64,000 bases of DNA from Clostridiales bacterium (GTDB lineage: Bacteria; Bacillota; Clostridia; Lachnospirales; Lachnospiraceae), in the NCBI GenBank assembly GCA_029227635.1, contig JAQYAH010000005.1:103533-167532 (forward strand), given 5' to 3'. The position numbers and the translations under genes are program-made. Every line of letters begins with the position of its first letter. The first letter of the stretch is position 1. This document shows positions 1 through 10,703 of this stretch, piece after piece. Under the pieces are notes generated by a model. It was not told the origin of the DNA. It saw nothing but the letters and a program-made list of their open reading frames with translations, and did no database searches.

Positions 1-2
1 AA

Positions 3-641
3 GGGCATCAGGCCTACATTGTGTGCCCTCTGATTGAGGAGAGTGAAAACCTGGATGGTGAGGATGTCATAAGTTATGCCGAGAGACTCAGAGGGATATT
101 TCCTAAAGATATTAATATAGGAATTATCCATGGAGAAATGAGTCAGGAAGAAAAAGATCATACTATGGAACAGTTCAAAAAAAACTGTATCCATATTCTG
201 GTCTCTACCACAGTTATTGAAGTCGGAATCAATGTACCAAATGCGACAGTGATGATGATAGAAAATGCAGAGCGTTTTGGCCTTTCTACGTTGCACCAGT
301 TGAGAGGCCGAGTGGGAAGAGGAAAAGCCCAGTCTTATTGCATTTTCGTCAGTGGTTCCAAGAATGAAAATACCAGGAAACGTTTGAAAGTGCTCTGCGA
401 CTCAAATGACGGATTTAAGATTGCTGAAGAAGATCTGAAGCTTAGGGGGCCTGGGGAGCTTTTTGGCACGAGACAGAGTGGAATCCTGAGTTTTAGCATT
501 GGAGATATTTACACCGACGCAGAAATCCTCAAAAAAGCCAGCGAAGCAGCAGACTACGCCATTGAGAATGGGATTTTGTTCAATAATAAGTACAAAGGTT
601 CTGACTTATTGACTAACGAAGGTACCCTCCCTATAATATAA
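3..641 (+). CDS. recG: ATP-dependent DNA helicase RecG, C-terminal part (5' truncated by window start)
   Basis: Frame stays open to the window edge (GHQAYIVCPLIEESE); helicase C motifs HGEMSQEEKD, STTVIEVGINVPNATVMMIENAERFGLSTLHQLRGRVGRG. Confidence 0.96.
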   Translation, partial: GHQAYIVCPLIEESENLDGEDVISYAERLRGIFPKDINIGIIHGEMSQEEKDHTMEQFKKNCIHILVSTTVIEVGINVPNATVMMIENAERFGLSTLHQLRGRVGRGKAQSYCIFVSGSKNENTRKRLKVLCDSNDGFKIAEEDLKLRGPGELFGTRQSGILSFSIGDIYTDAEILKKASEAADYAIENGILFNNKYKGSDLLTNEGTLPII

Positions 642-664
642 CCGATAAAGTTGGAGGCAGATCA

Positions 665-1219
665 ATGAGAGTTATTTCCGGTAGTGCAAGAGGCCTTAAG
701 CTAAAGGCGCCTAAAGGGATGCACACCCGGCCCACCACTGACAAAATAAAAGAGACAATCTTCAATATTCTTGCTCCTGAGATCTATGATTGCCGATTTC
801 TGGACATATTCAGCGGAAGCGGTGCTATTGCCATAGAAGCTTTGAGCCGCGGGGCAGAGGAAGCGGTGCTGATTGAAAATGATCGGGAAGCTCTTGGGGT
901 TATAAGAGATAATTTAAAGTCAGCCAGAGTCAGTCATTTGGCGGAGGTTTTGGGAGATGATTTCAATTCAGCCCTGAACCGATTGGGCAGACAAAACCGA
1001 AGATTTGATCTTGTGTTTATGGATCCGCCCTACAATTGTGATCTGGAAAAGAGAGTGATTTTTCACCCGTCTTTTTCTCGGATCGTTGCGGATGAAGGTC
1101 TTGTGGTAGTGGAAGCTGCTCTTGAGACGGATTTTTCCTGGACGAAAGGCTCGGCTTTTGAGATCACAAGAACCAAGATATATAAGACTAACAAACATGT
1201 TTTTTTGAGGAAGAAGTAA
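665..1219 (+). CDS. rsmD: 16S rRNA (guanine(966)-N(2))-methyltransferase RsmD
   Basis: MRVISGSARGLKLKAP start, LDIFSGSGAIAIEALSRGA, FMDPPY motif; precedes coaD as usual. Confidence 0.95.
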   Translation: MRVISGSARGLKLKAPKGMHTRPTTDKIKETIFNILAPEIYDCRFLDIFSGSGAIAIEALSRGAEEAVLIENDREALGVIRDNLKSARVSHLAEVLGDDFNSALNRLGRQNRRFDLVFMDPPYNCDLEKRVIFHPSFSRIVADEGLVVVEAALETDFSWTKGSAFEITRTKIYKTNKHVFLRKK

Positions 1220-1704
1220 TGGAGAAGATCGCTGTATACCCCGGAAGTTTTGACCCTATAACCTTAGGACATCTGGACATAATCAAGAGATCACGCAAAG
1301 TCGTGGATAAACTGGTCATTGGTGTGATGAATAATAATTCAAAATCTCCATTGTTTTCTGTTGATGAACGTGTTAATATGATTAAAGTAGTCGTAAAAGA
1401 CATTGAAGGTGTTGAGGTCAAATCTTTTAGCGGACTGACAGTAGATTTCGCACGTCAGGAAGGTGCACAGTTTATTGTCAGAGGACTCAGATCTATCACT
1501 GATTTCGAGTATGAACTGGAGATGGCTCATGTCAACCACAAGCTATATCCGGATTTAGACACCTTGTTCTTTACGACAAGCCTTCAGTATACATATCTTA
1601 GTTCTACTACTGTTAAGGAACTCGCCAGGTACGGTTCCAATGAAGTATCTCAGATGGTTCCTTGTAATGTAAACAAGATGCTGGAAGAAAAATTCCGAAG
1701 ATAA
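1219..1704 (+). CDS. coaD: Pantetheine-phosphate adenylyltransferase
   Basis: YPGSFDPITLGHLDII nucleotidyltransferase motif, FIVRGLRSITDFEYE, YLSSTTVKE. Confidence 0.97.
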   Translation: MEKIAVYPGSFDPITLGHLDIIKRSRKVVDKLVIGVMNNNSKSPLFSVDERVNMIKVVVKDIEGVEVKSFSGLTVDFARQEGAQFIVRGLRSITDFEYELEMAHVNHKLYPDLDTLFFTTSLQYTYLSSTTVKELARYGSNEVSQMVPCNVNKMLEEKFRR

Positions 1705-1717
1705 GGAGTATGTTACT

Positions 1718-2320
1718 ATGAGCAGCAGAATTGAACAGTTAATTGAAGAAATTGAAGAGTTTGTCGATAAGTGTAAGTATCAGCCACTTTCTAGCACTAA
1801 GATTATTGTAAATAAAGAAGAATTGGATGAATACCTGAGAGAGCTTCGCCTCAAGACACCTGAGGAGATCAAGCGCTACCAGAAGATCATTGCAAATAAG
1901 GATGCGATCCTTGCAGATGCTCAGGCTAAGGCAGACGCCATGATCGAGGAGGCTACTATCCATACAAACGAGATGGTAAGCGAACACGAAGTTATGCAGC
2001 AGGCATATGCTCAGGCAGATGAGATCGTTAAGGCGGCAACTGCTCAGGCACAGGAGATTCTTGACAATGCAGCAGCTGAGGCGAATATGATGCGTTCAGG
2101 TGCGGTGGCTTACAGTGATGAGCTTCTGGCTAATGTGGAGACCATTGTTGCGGATACCCTTGAGGATTACACAACCAAGTATGATAATCTTGTCAATTCA
2201 CTCCGTGATGCATATGACGTAGTTAAGAGTAACAGAAGAGAGCTTAATGCAGATAATGCTGATATCACAGCACCTGCAGTAGAATCTGATGATCTTGACG
2301 TTGTAGGAATTGACGATTAG
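1718..2320 (+). CDS. Conserved coiled-coil protein (ATP synthase b-subunit/DivIVA-like repeat composition), function unknown
   Basis: Long Ala/Glu-rich coiled coil, acidic C-terminal tail; SD aaggag upstream; located after coaD. Confidence 0.7.
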   Translation: MSSRIEQLIEEIEEFVDKCKYQPLSSTKIIVNKEELDEYLRELRLKTPEEIKRYQKIIANKDAILADAQAKADAMIEEATIHTNEMVSEHEVMQQAYAQADEIVKAATAQAQEILDNAAAEANMMRSGAVAYSDELLANVETIVADTLEDYTTKYDNLVNSLRDAYDVVKSNRRELNADNADITAPAVESDDLDVVGIDD

Positions 2321-2340
2321 TAATAACTATTATGAAAGCA

Positions 2341-2384
2341 AGACTTCCGGATCTGTTACGACATGATTCGGAAGTCTTTTTTGT
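2341..2384 (+). terminator. Rho-independent terminator
   Basis: agacttccg...cggaagtct stem followed by tttttt. Confidence 0.75.
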
Positions 2385-2396
2385 GAGAGCAAGAAT

Positions 2397-3785
2397 ATGA
2401 ATTTTCCCGAAAAGTTTGAAAAAGAAATGATCCGCATTCTTGGAGAAGTCGGTTTTGAAGAGTACAAAAGCTGCTTTGCAAAAGATGCTATCAGGGCTCT
2501 TAGGGTAAATACCCTGAAGATAGCGCCGGAGGAGTTTAAGAAGCTTACCGGTTGGAAGCTGGAAGAGATTCCCTGGACCAGAAATGGATTCTACTGCCAT
2601 GAGAATATGGTTCCCTCTCGTCATCCATATTACCATGCCGGAATGTACTATATTCAGGAGCCCAGCGCTATGACTCCGGCTCAATTTCTGCCAATTGAGG
2701 AGGGGGACAAGGTTCTTGATATGTGTGCGGCACCGGGGGGCAAATCCACAGAGCTTGCCGCAAGACTTGATGGTACCGGTATCCTTTTTTCCAACGATAT
2801 CAGTTTCTCGAGATGCAAAGCCCTGCTAAAGAATATCGAGCTTTTTGGAATCAAAAATGCCATCATTATGAGCGAAAAGCCAAATGATCTAGAAGACAGA
2901 TTCCGGGGTTATTTTGATAAGATCCTAATTGACGCTCCCTGCTCCGGAGAGGGTATGTTCCGTAAGGACAGCAAAATGATCGATGCCTGGCTTGAACACG
3001 GACCGGATTATTTTGCACCGATTCAGCGCTCAATTCTTGAAAGTGGTATAAAGATGCTGAGACCCGGAGGAATGCTCCTGTATTCCACCTGTACTTTTTC
3101 GGTAAAAGAGGATGAGGAGACTGTAGACTATATTCTCAAAAAGTACCCGGAGATGTCCGTTGTGGACACCATTGATCCCGGCTATTTTGAAAAGGGACGC
3201 CCGGACCTTTTGGAGAACCCTGCTGAGGGGATTTCAAAGACGAGAAGGCTTTTTCCTCATAAAATCAGAGGAGAAGGGCACTACCTTGCACTTTTGCAAA
3301 AGGCTGAAGATGCGGTTTCTTCCTCTAACAAAGTAGAGCTTGCCATATCAAAGGATAAGATTCCGGGAGAATGTATAGATTTCCTGAAGTCCATGGGGAT
3401 AGACTATAAATCTGTAAAAGACCGAGTTAAGCTTTTTGACGATAAGGCAGTGCTTTTGCCTGAAGGTTGTCCGAAACTTGACCACCTGAGAGTTATCCGC
3501 TCCGGTGTTTATCTCGGAGACTGCAAGAAGGGACGTTTTGTACCCAGTCAAGCTGCAGCCATGACAATAAAAAAGGGAGAGTTTAACAATGAGCTTCATC
3601 TTAATCTTGAAGATGAAAGGCTCTGCCGATATCTAAAAGGAGAAACTCTTACTCTCCGAGATAAGGATGGAGTAAAAGATGGCACGGTATTGGTTTTTGT
3701 GGGAGATCAGCCCCTTGGTTTTGGAAAAGCCGGAAAAGGCACTCTGAAGAATAAGTATCTTGTTGGTTGGAGAATGAATGGTTAG
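2397..3785 (+). CDS. NOL1/NOP2/Sun (RsmB/RsmF)-type rRNA cytosine-C5 methyltransferase
   Basis: VLDMCAAPGGKSTELAARL, IDAPCSGEGMFRKD, LLYSTCTFSVKEDE; RsmF-like C-terminal domain. Confidence 0.92.
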   Translation: MNFPEKFEKEMIRILGEVGFEEYKSCFAKDAIRALRVNTLKIAPEEFKKLTGWKLEEIPWTRNGFYCHENMVPSRHPYYHAGMYYIQEPSAMTPAQFLPIEEGDKVLDMCAAPGGKSTELAARLDGTGILFSNDISFSRCKALLKNIELFGIKNAIIMSEKPNDLEDRFRGYFDKILIDAPCSGEGMFRKDSKMIDAWLEHGPDYFAPIQRSILESGIKMLRPGGMLLYSTCTFSVKEDEETVDYILKKYPEMSVVDTIDPGYFEKGRPDLLENPAEGISKTRRLFPHKIRGEGHYLALLQKAEDAVSSSNKVELAISKDKIPGECIDFLKSMGIDYKSVKDRVKLFDDKAVLLPEGCPKLDHLRVIRSGVYLGDCKKGRFVPSQAAAMTIKKGEFNNELHLNLEDERLCRYLKGETLTLRDKDGVKDGTVLVFVGDQPLGFGKAGKGTLKNKYLVGWRMNG

Positions 3786-3795
3786 GAGGAATCTA

Positions 3796-4449
3796 ATGCA
3801 CGAGATTTTTGAGGGTATCGAAGCAGTGGTTTTCGATTTTGACGGAACACTTATCGATTCCCTGGGAATGTGGCATGAAATCGATGTGGAATATACAAAT
3901 ATGCTGGGAGTTGATCTTCCGGAGAATTTTCAGAAGCAGATAGAGGGTATGCACTATCCGGACGTGGCCAGATATTTTAAGAAGCTTTTTAATATTGATA
4001 AAACTATAGAAGAAATAATGGCAGACTGGAATGAAATGGCTATTGATAGATATTCCAATTCTCTTAAGCTAAAAGAGGGATCGGTGGAACTGATGCAAAT
4101 GCTCAAAAACAAAGGAATCCGTCTTGCCATTGCAACAAGTAATGCCCGGGAGCTTATTGATGCTTCTCTAAAGGGTCATGGGATAGATGGTTTTTTTTCT
4201 GTTCTCTGTACCAGCGAAGATGTGAAAAAAGGTAAGCCGGATCCGGAAGTGTACACCATTGCCGTCAGAAAGCTTAACATTGCTCCTGACAAGTGTCTTG
4301 CTTTCGAAGATCTTCCTATGGGGCTTATTTCCGCGAGAGATGCGGGGCTTAAAACCTGTGCGGTGTACGATGAGTACTCGGAATATGTGGATTCTGAGAA
4401 GAGGAAGATAGCGGACTACTATGTAAGCAGTTTTAAAGAACTACTGTGA
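3796..4449 (+). CDS. HAD-superfamily hydrolase (beta-phosphoglucomutase-like phosphatase)
   Basis: VVFDFDGTLIDSLGMW, LAIATSN, KGKPDPEVY, AFEDLPMGLISARDAG; aggagg SD supports the internal ATG. Confidence 0.9.
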   Translation: MHEIFEGIEAVVFDFDGTLIDSLGMWHEIDVEYTNMLGVDLPENFQKQIEGMHYPDVARYFKKLFNIDKTIEEIMADWNEMAIDRYSNSLKLKEGSVELMQMLKNKGIRLAIATSNARELIDASLKGHGIDGFFSVLCTSEDVKKGKPDPEVYTIAVRKLNIAPDKCLAFEDLPMGLISARDAGLKTCAVYDEYSEYVDSEKRKIADYYVSSFKELL

Positions 4450-4524
4450 TTGTTTGATCAAATTGTTGGTAACAGTAAAAGTTTTGTGTTATATTTTATA
4501 TGTTGAAATGGGGTATCTTTTTTA

Positions 4525-5094
4525 ATGAAGAAAATTCCTTCCGGTAACACCGGATATCTTGATTACAAGAAGAAAGTATTGCTCATTCAGGTACTGATCT
4601 CTTTTGGAATTGTGGCGGCGATCTTTATCTGCGGATTGATCATTTTTCACACCAGGAAGAACGCCGTTACTATCGTTGCGATTGTAGGAGTTTTACCTGC
4701 TGCCCGATGTCTTGTTAATTACATTGTCGCAGTACCTCATAAGTCCCTTGCAATAAATGATGCGAAGGATATCAGAGAATGTGCCGGTGTGCTTCCTGTA
4801 CTATATGATTATGTTTTTACCGCTAAGGAGGGAAGTTATCCGGTAGCGGCTTTTGCGTTGTCTGAAAACACGATGTGTGGCTTATATTCCGGAAAACCCG
4901 AGGACATTTCGAAGGCCGAGAAGCATATTAAATCTATGCTGAAATCGGAAGGTCTTCACAAGTTTTCGGTGAAGCTTTTCTCCGATAAAACACAGTATCT
5001 TGAGCGGGTGAAGGAGATGTCGGGAAATCTCACGCCTCCCGGAGAGACAGGTCTATCCCGTCTTAGAAGCCTTTTTGAGAGCATTACACTGTAA
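4525..5094 (+). CDS. Membrane protein of unknown function
   Basis: Two hydrophobic segments near the N-terminus (LLIQVLISFGIVAAIFICGLIIF; AVTIVAIVGVLPAARCLVNYIVA) then a soluble domain; fits between HAD and rluC-like genes. Confidence 0.65.
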   Translation: MKKIPSGNTGYLDYKKKVLLIQVLISFGIVAAIFICGLIIFHTRKNAVTIVAIVGVLPAARCLVNYIVAVPHKSLAINDAKDIRECAGVLPVLYDYVFTAKEGSYPVAAFALSENTMCGLYSGKPEDISKAEKHIKSMLKSEGLHKFSVKLFSDKTQYLERVKEMSGNLTPPGETGLSRLRSLFESITL

Positions 5095-5097
5095 GTT

Positions 5098-6060
5098 ATG
5101 AAAGAGTTTAATATAACCGATAGAGAGAGCGGCCAGCGGTTTGACAAGTATTTGAAAAAGATCCTGAGGGAAGCTCCCGACAGTTTCATTTACAAGATGC
5201 TGAGAAAGAAGAATATCACCCTTAATAATTCCAAAGCTACCGGCAAGGAACACATTGAGAAGGGGGATATCGTAAAAATCTTCTTCACAGACGAGACTTT
5301 TGAAAAGTTCTCCGGTAATACTAAAGCATCAACGTTGGTAAAAGATGATCTGAACGTGATCTACGAAGATAAGGATATTATCATAATCAATAAGCCTCAG
5401 GGGATGCTCTCTCAGAAAGCAAAACCCGGAGATATCTCTGCCAACGAGTTGATAGTTTCCCATCTTCTTAAGCGAGGAGAGCTAAAGGAAGTGGATCTCA
5501 GATCTTTTACTCCAGCGGTAGTTCACAGGCTGGACCGGAATACCACCGGTGCCCTTGCCGGAGGTAAAAGTAATCGTGGGCTGGCATTCCTTAGCGAACT
5601 CTTCAGAGAACGAAGTATTCACAAGTTCTATCATTGTATTGTTAAGGGAAGAGTTCAGCAGAAACGGGAGATACATGGATACCTGTTCAAAGATGAGAAG
5701 ACCAACAAAGTCAGTATCTCTACGAATGAAATACCCGGTTCAGAGTTCATTCAGACTAAATATGAACCTTTGAAGGTTGGATCTGAGCTGACTCTTCTTC
5801 AGGTGGAATTAATCACCGGCAAGCCTCATCAGATCAGAGCGCATCTTGCCGCTGAAGGACACCCGATCATTGGGGATAATAAGTACGGAGATAATGAAAT
5901 AAATCACAGGTATTCCGGCATTTTAAAGACCCATAGTCTGATGCTCCATTCCAGAGAACTGGTTTTTCCTGAGAATGATGGTTATTTCTCATATTTGTCA
6001 GGAGAGAGCTTTGTGGCCCCTAAGCCGGATAGTTTTGTGAGGCTCGAGCAACTTATCTGA
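5098..6060 (+). CDS. RluA/RluC-family pseudouridine synthase
   Basis: S4-like N-terminus, VVHRLDRNTTGALAGGKS catalytic motif, GKPHQIRAHLAAEGHPIIGDNKYGD. Confidence 0.93.
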   Translation: MKEFNITDRESGQRFDKYLKKILREAPDSFIYKMLRKKNITLNNSKATGKEHIEKGDIVKIFFTDETFEKFSGNTKASTLVKDDLNVIYEDKDIIIINKPQGMLSQKAKPGDISANELIVSHLLKRGELKEVDLRSFTPAVVHRLDRNTTGALAGGKSNRGLAFLSELFRERSIHKFYHCIVKGRVQQKREIHGYLFKDEKTNKVSISTNEIPGSEFIQTKYEPLKVGSELTLLQVELITGKPHQIRAHLAAEGHPIIGDNKYGDNEINHRYSGILKTHSLMLHSRELVFPENDGYFSYLSGESFVAPKPDSFVRLEQLI

Positions 6061-6080
6061 TTATTCAAAAGGAAGAGTAA

Positions 6081-6917
6081 ATGAATTTTTTAGATTTTAT
6101 CAAAGCAATAGTATTCGGAATTGTTGAGGGAATCACAGAATGGCTTCCCGTTAGCAGTACCGGACATATGATTCTTCTTGAGAAGATAATGCCTCTTAAT
6201 GTTTCCGAGACTTTTATGGAAATGTTTCTGGTGGTTGTTCAGCTGGGAGCAGTTCTGGCGGTGGTTGTCATTTATTGGAATCGGCTATGGCCTCTGAAGC
6301 GTTCAGTAAAGACAGGAGGAATAAAGCTTTCCCGAAGCAAGGTACTTCTCTGGTGTAAAATAGTTGTTGCATGTTTTCCTGCGGCAATAGTAGGACTTAC
6401 ACTGGACGATTTTTTTGAAAAACATTTCTACAACTACATCAGCGTTGCCATAGCTCTCATTGTGGTTGGAATTCTTTTTATTATTGTGGAAAACAGAAAC
6501 CAGGGGCATGTTCCTGAAGTAACAAAGATATCAGATATCAGCTGGAGGACAGCACTTATAATCGGAGGATTTCAGGTTATAGCAGCGATATTCCCCGGTG
6601 TTTCAAGGTCCGGGGCAACGATTCTCGGAGCAATACTGATTGGTGTTTCTAGAAGTTGTGCTGCAGAATTCACCTTCTATCTGGCCATCCCGGTAATGTT
6701 CGGTGCAAGCCTTCTGAAGGTTATTAAGCTCGGACTTGCGTTTTCCTTCGGAGAGATTCTAACGTTGATAATCAGCATGGTTGTGGCTTTTGCTGTGTCC
6801 ATGGCTGCCATAAAATTTCTGGTTGGATATGTTAAGAAGCACAACTTTACTATTTTTGGCTTCTACCGTATCATTCTCGGAGTTATTGTTCTTCTGGCAT
6901 CATTTTTGTTAAAGTAG
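6081..6917 (+). CDS. uppP: Undecaprenyl-diphosphatase
   Basis: GIVEGITEWLPVSSTGHMIL and FPGVSRSGATILGA motifs; multi-TM. Confidence 0.97.
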   Translation: MNFLDFIKAIVFGIVEGITEWLPVSSTGHMILLEKIMPLNVSETFMEMFLVVVQLGAVLAVVVIYWNRLWPLKRSVKTGGIKLSRSKVLLWCKIVVACFPAAIVGLTLDDFFEKHFYNYISVAIALIVVGILFIIVENRNQGHVPEVTKISDISWRTALIIGGFQVIAAIFPGVSRSGATILGAILIGVSRSCAAEFTFYLAIPVMFGASLLKVIKLGLAFSFGEILTLIISMVVAFAVSMAAIKFLVGYVKKHNFTIFGFYRIILGVIVLLASFLLK

Positions 6918-6928
6918 GAGAATCTTCT

Positions 6929-7462
6929 TTGAGTACTTGGAATTCTAGAGGCCTCAGAGGCTCTTCTCTGGAGGAATTTGTAAATATTACCAATGATGCA
7001 TATCACAAGGAGAATTTGGCACTGATACAGAAGGTACCCACTCCAATTACTCCCGTGAAGATAGACAAAGAGAGTCGGCATATTACACTGGCTTATTTTG
7101 AACAGAAAAGTACCGTGGATTACATTGGAGCAGTGCAGGGTATACCTGTGTGTTTCGATGCAAAAGAGTGCCATGCGGATACTTTTCCCCTTGCGAATAT
7201 TCATGAGCATCAGGTCAGTTTCATGAGTGATTTTGAGAAGCAGGGAGGCATCTCCTTCATTCTCATTTATTTTTCAAAAGACGATCTTTACTACTATCTC
7301 CGTTTTGAGGAGATGATCCGGTTCTGGAACAGGGGAAATTTGGGGGGCAGAAAAAGCTTCACAAAGTCAGAACTTGAGGATAGATTTTTTTTCAAAGCCA
7401 AGGGTTTCAGGATCCCCTACCTGGAAATGCTGCTGCAAGATCTGAATGAGAGGGATGAATAA
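6929..7462 (+). CDS. recU: Holliday junction resolvase RecU
   Basis: NSRGLRGSSLEEFVN, IQKVPTPITPVKID, STVDYIGAVQGIPVCFDAKE, FPLANIHEHQV resemble the RecU core. Confidence 0.88.
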   Translation: MSTWNSRGLRGSSLEEFVNITNDAYHKENLALIQKVPTPITPVKIDKESRHITLAYFEQKSTVDYIGAVQGIPVCFDAKECHADTFPLANIHEHQVSFMSDFEKQGGISFILIYFSKDDLYYYLRFEEMIRFWNRGNLGGRKSFTKSELEDRFFFKAKGFRIPYLEMLLQDLNERDE

Positions 7463-8734
7463 ATGACAAGAAGATTATTACACACACCGGAGGGTGTAAG
7501 AGATGTTTTTGGAAATGAATTTGATTCCAAATGTGCAATTCAAAACGGTGTGGACAAGGTTCTGAAGAAATACGGATACAGAGGGATTCAGACTCCTATC
7601 CTTGAGTATTTTGAAGTTTTTAATAAAGAGAAGAGTACTGCTTCATCAAAGAATCTTTATAAATTCTTTGACAGAGATGGAAACACCCTTGTATTGAGAC
7701 CGGATATCACGCCTTCTATTGCCAGAGCCTGTGCCACTGTTATGGAGAATGAAGCTCTTCCTCTAAGGCTGCGTTATATGGGAAGTACTTTCTACAATCA
7801 TTCCAGCTACAGAGGTGAACTGAAAGAAACCACAGTTGTTGGAGCTGAGCTTCTGGGTGATGACTCTGTGGAAGCAGATGCAGAGATGATCGCTATGGCG
7901 GTAGAGTGCCTTGATCATATCGGCATGAGTGAATTCCAGATCAGCATTGGTATGAATGAGTTTTTCCAGAGTGTTGTGGAGGAGACAAGTCTTGATGAGG
8001 ATTCTGTGGAAGAACTCAGAACTCTTATCATTAATAAGAATACCTTTGGTGTAAAACGACTTGTGGAAGAGAAGAATGTTACACCCCTGTTTAAGACTGT
8101 ATTCCTACGTATTCCCACCCTTTTTGGCGGAAGCGAAGTGCTTAAGACTGCTTATCACCTTTCCGTAAACCAGAGAGGTATCGACGCTATTGAAAGGCTC
8201 ATGAAGCTCAATGAACTTCTGAAGCTCTATCACGTTGAGGATAAGGTAACCTTCGATCTCAGTATGCTTGGAAGCTATGAGTACTATACCGGCGTTACTT
8301 TCAGAGCGTATACTCTTGGTTCCGGTGACGCGGTGGTCAAAGGCGGCCGTTACGATAATCTTATCGGAAAGTTTGGAAGAGAGACTCAGGCGGTAGGATT
8401 TGTCTGTGACATCGATGAGCTTCTCGGGGCTCTTGCCCACCAGAAGAAGGCTCCTCAGAGAGTGGAGAAGATCTCTGCTGTGCTCTACAATGTTGACGAT
8501 ACCTATTCCGCGATTCAGCTGGCAAATCAGCTCAGAAGTCAGGGACAGAACGTAGCACTTTTTGCCTATCACGATGAAGATGAGTTTTTCCGGTTAGAGG
8601 ACAAGGCGGTAGCAGAAAAAGTGGACTATCTTCTGGTGCTTCGGGAAGAGGGCAAAGTGGATTTCACAGAAATAGCAACCAATGGATCAAGGACCTACAG
8701 TCTTTCATCGTTTTTTGCAAAGGGGGATAAATAA
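7463..8734 (+). CDS. hisZ: ATP phosphoribosyltransferase regulatory subunit
   Basis: HisRS-like fold ([37 protein letters not shown]) next to short-form hisG. Confidence 0.93.
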   Translation: MTRRLLHTPEGVRDVFGNEFDSKCAIQNGVDKVLKKYGYRGIQTPILEYFEVFNKEKSTASSKNLYKFFDRDGNTLVLRPDITPSIARACATVMENEALPLRLRYMGSTFYNHSSYRGELKETTVVGAELLGDDSVEADAEMIAMAVECLDHIGMSEFQISIGMNEFFQSVVEETSLDEDSVEELRTLIINKNTFGVKRLVEEKNVTPLFKTVFLRIPTLFGGSEVLKTAYHLSVNQRGIDAIERLMKLNELLKLYHVEDKVTFDLSMLGSYEYYTGVTFRAYTLGSGDAVVKGGRYDNLIGKFGRETQAVGFVCDIDELLGALAHQKKAPQRVEKISAVLYNVDDTYSAIQLANQLRSQGQNVALFAYHDEDEFFRLEDKAVAEKVDYLLVLREEGKVDFTEIATNGSRTYSLSSFFAKGDK

Positions 8735-9384
8735 TGGAGTATCTTACAATTGCATTAGGAAAAGGACGACTGGCCAAGAAAACTCTGGAGATCCTTGAAA
8801 AGATCGGAATTACCTGTGAGGAGATACACGATAAGAGCTCCCGAAAGCTTATTTTTACCGATGAAGAGAATAAGATCCGCTTCTTCTTATCTAAAGTACC
8901 TGATGTTCCCACATATGTTGAGTACGGTGCAGCGGATATTGGCGTTGTAGGAAAGGACACTATTCTGGAGGAAGGCAGAAAAGCCTACGAGGTTCTCGAC
9001 CTGGGATTTGGTGCCTGCAGAATGTGCGTGTGCGGACCTCCCGAAGCGGCAGAATGTCTTAAGCACAAGGATCGCATCAGGGTGGCCACTAAGTATCCCA
9101 ACATTGCAAAAGATTATTTTTACAATGAGCGCCATCAGACGGTAGAAATCATAAAACTTAACGGTTCAATCGAGCTTGCTCCTATACTCGGACTTACCGA
9201 TGTCATAGTGGACATTGTGGAAACTGGAACGACTTTAAAGGAAAACGGACTCGTAGTACTGGAAGAAGTATGTCCTTTGTCAGCAAGATTAATTGTCAAC
9301 CCTGTGAGTATGAGACTTGAGAATGAGAGAATCACCAATCTTATCAGTGCGATTCAGAATCTGTTAGATGAAAAAGAGGATTAG
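8734..9384 (+). CDS. hisG: ATP phosphoribosyltransferase, short form
   Basis: [45 protein letters not shown]. Confidence 0.97.
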   Translation: MEYLTIALGKGRLAKKTLEILEKIGITCEEIHDKSSRKLIFTDEENKIRFFLSKVPDVPTYVEYGAADIGVVGKDTILEEGRKAYEVLDLGFGACRMCVCGPPEAAECLKHKDRIRVATKYPNIAKDYFYNERHQTVEIIKLNGSIELAPILGLTDVIVDIVETGTTLKENGLVVLEEVCPLSARLIVNPVSMRLENERITNLISAIQNLLDEKED

Positions 9385-9399
9385 AGAGGCAATCGGAAT

Positions 9400-10689
9400 A
9401 TGAAAATAGAATTTCTCGATGAGAATACCAAGAAAAATGTACTGGAAGATCTTTTAAAGAGAAGCCCTTCCCAGTACCCGGAATTTGAGTCCAGAGTGTC
9501 AGCAATTCTTGACAATATTAAGGCGAATGGTGACAAGGCACTATTTGACTACACAGAGCAGTTTGATAAAGTACGGTTTGACAGCGAAACTGTGAGAGTA
9601 ACCCGGGAGGAGATTGAAGAGGCATATTCCCTGGTTTCAGAAAGACTTATTGAGGTTATCAGAGCTTCCAAAGCGAAGATCACAAAGTTTCACGAGAAGC
9701 AAAAGAGAAACAGCTGGTTTACAATCGAAGACGACGGAATTCTTCTTGGACAGAAGATCACTCCCCTGGAAAGAGTGGGAGTATATGTTCCCGGGGGAAA
9801 AGCAGCTTATCCTTCATCAGTGCTCATGAACATACTACCCGCTAAAGTTGCCGGGGTTGATCATATTGTCATGGTTACTCCTCCGGGAAAAGACGGCAAA
9901 GTTAACCCTAACACCCTGGTTGCGGCAAATGAAGCCGGAGCTGATGTTATCTACAAGGTGGGTGGAGCACAGGCAGTGGCAGCCCTTGCCTATGGTACCG
10001 AGACCATTCCCAAAGTGGACAAGATAGTCGGTCCGGGCAATATCTATGTAGCTCTTGCAAAAAAAGCAGTATACGGAAATGTGAGCATTGACTCAGTAGC
10101 CGGCCCCAGTGAGATCCTTGTGCTTGCCGATGAGACTGCCAACCCTCATTTTGTCGCAGCAGATTTACTCTCTCAGGCTGAACATGATGAGTTAGCTTCT
10201 GCAATTCTGGTTACCACAAGCAAAGAACTGGCAGAGAAGGTCAATGAGGAGATTAAATGTTATCTTGAGAAGCTCCCCAGAAGAGAGATTATGGAGAAGT
10301 CTCTTGAAAACTATGGCCACATTCTGGTTGCTGAGAACATGGACGATGCTTTTGACATTGTGAATGATATTGCTTCAGAGCATTTGGAGATCCACACAAA
10401 GGATCCCAATGCTGACATGAGAAGAGTCAGAAATGCTGGTGCTATCTTCCTTGGTTCCTACGCTTCCGAACCTTTAGGAGATTATTTTGCGGGCCCGAAT
10501 CACATTCTGCCCACAAACGGAACTGCAAAATTCTTTTCTCCTTTAGGAGTTGACGATTTCATAAAGAAATCGAGCATTATATCCTACAGTGAGGAAGCTC
10601 TCAGAAGAGAAAAAGACAAGATTATTGACTTTGCAGAGGCTGAAGGTCTTACAGCCCATGCAAATTCTATTAAGGTTAGATTTGAGTAA
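9400..10689 (+). CDS. hisD: Histidinol dehydrogenase
   Basis: [57 protein letters not shown]. Confidence 0.98.
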   Translation: MKIEFLDENTKKNVLEDLLKRSPSQYPEFESRVSAILDNIKANGDKALFDYTEQFDKVRFDSETVRVTREEIEEAYSLVSERLIEVIRASKAKITKFHEKQKRNSWFTIEDDGILLGQKITPLERVGVYVPGGKAAYPSSVLMNILPAKVAGVDHIVMVTPPGKDGKVNPNTLVAANEAGADVIYKVGGAQAVAALAYGTETIPKVDKIVGPGNIYVALAKKAVYGNVSIDSVAGPSEILVLADETANPHFVAADLLSQAEHDELASAILVTTSKELAEKVNEEIKCYLEKLPRREIMEKSLENYGHILVAENMDDAFDIVNDIASEHLEIHTKDPNADMRRVRNAGAIFLGSYASEPLGDYFAGPNHILPTNGTAKFFSPLGVDDFIKKSSIISYSEEALRREKDKIIDFAEAEGLTAHANSIKVRFE

Positions 10690-10703
10690 GAGGTTTAGTG
10701 ATA

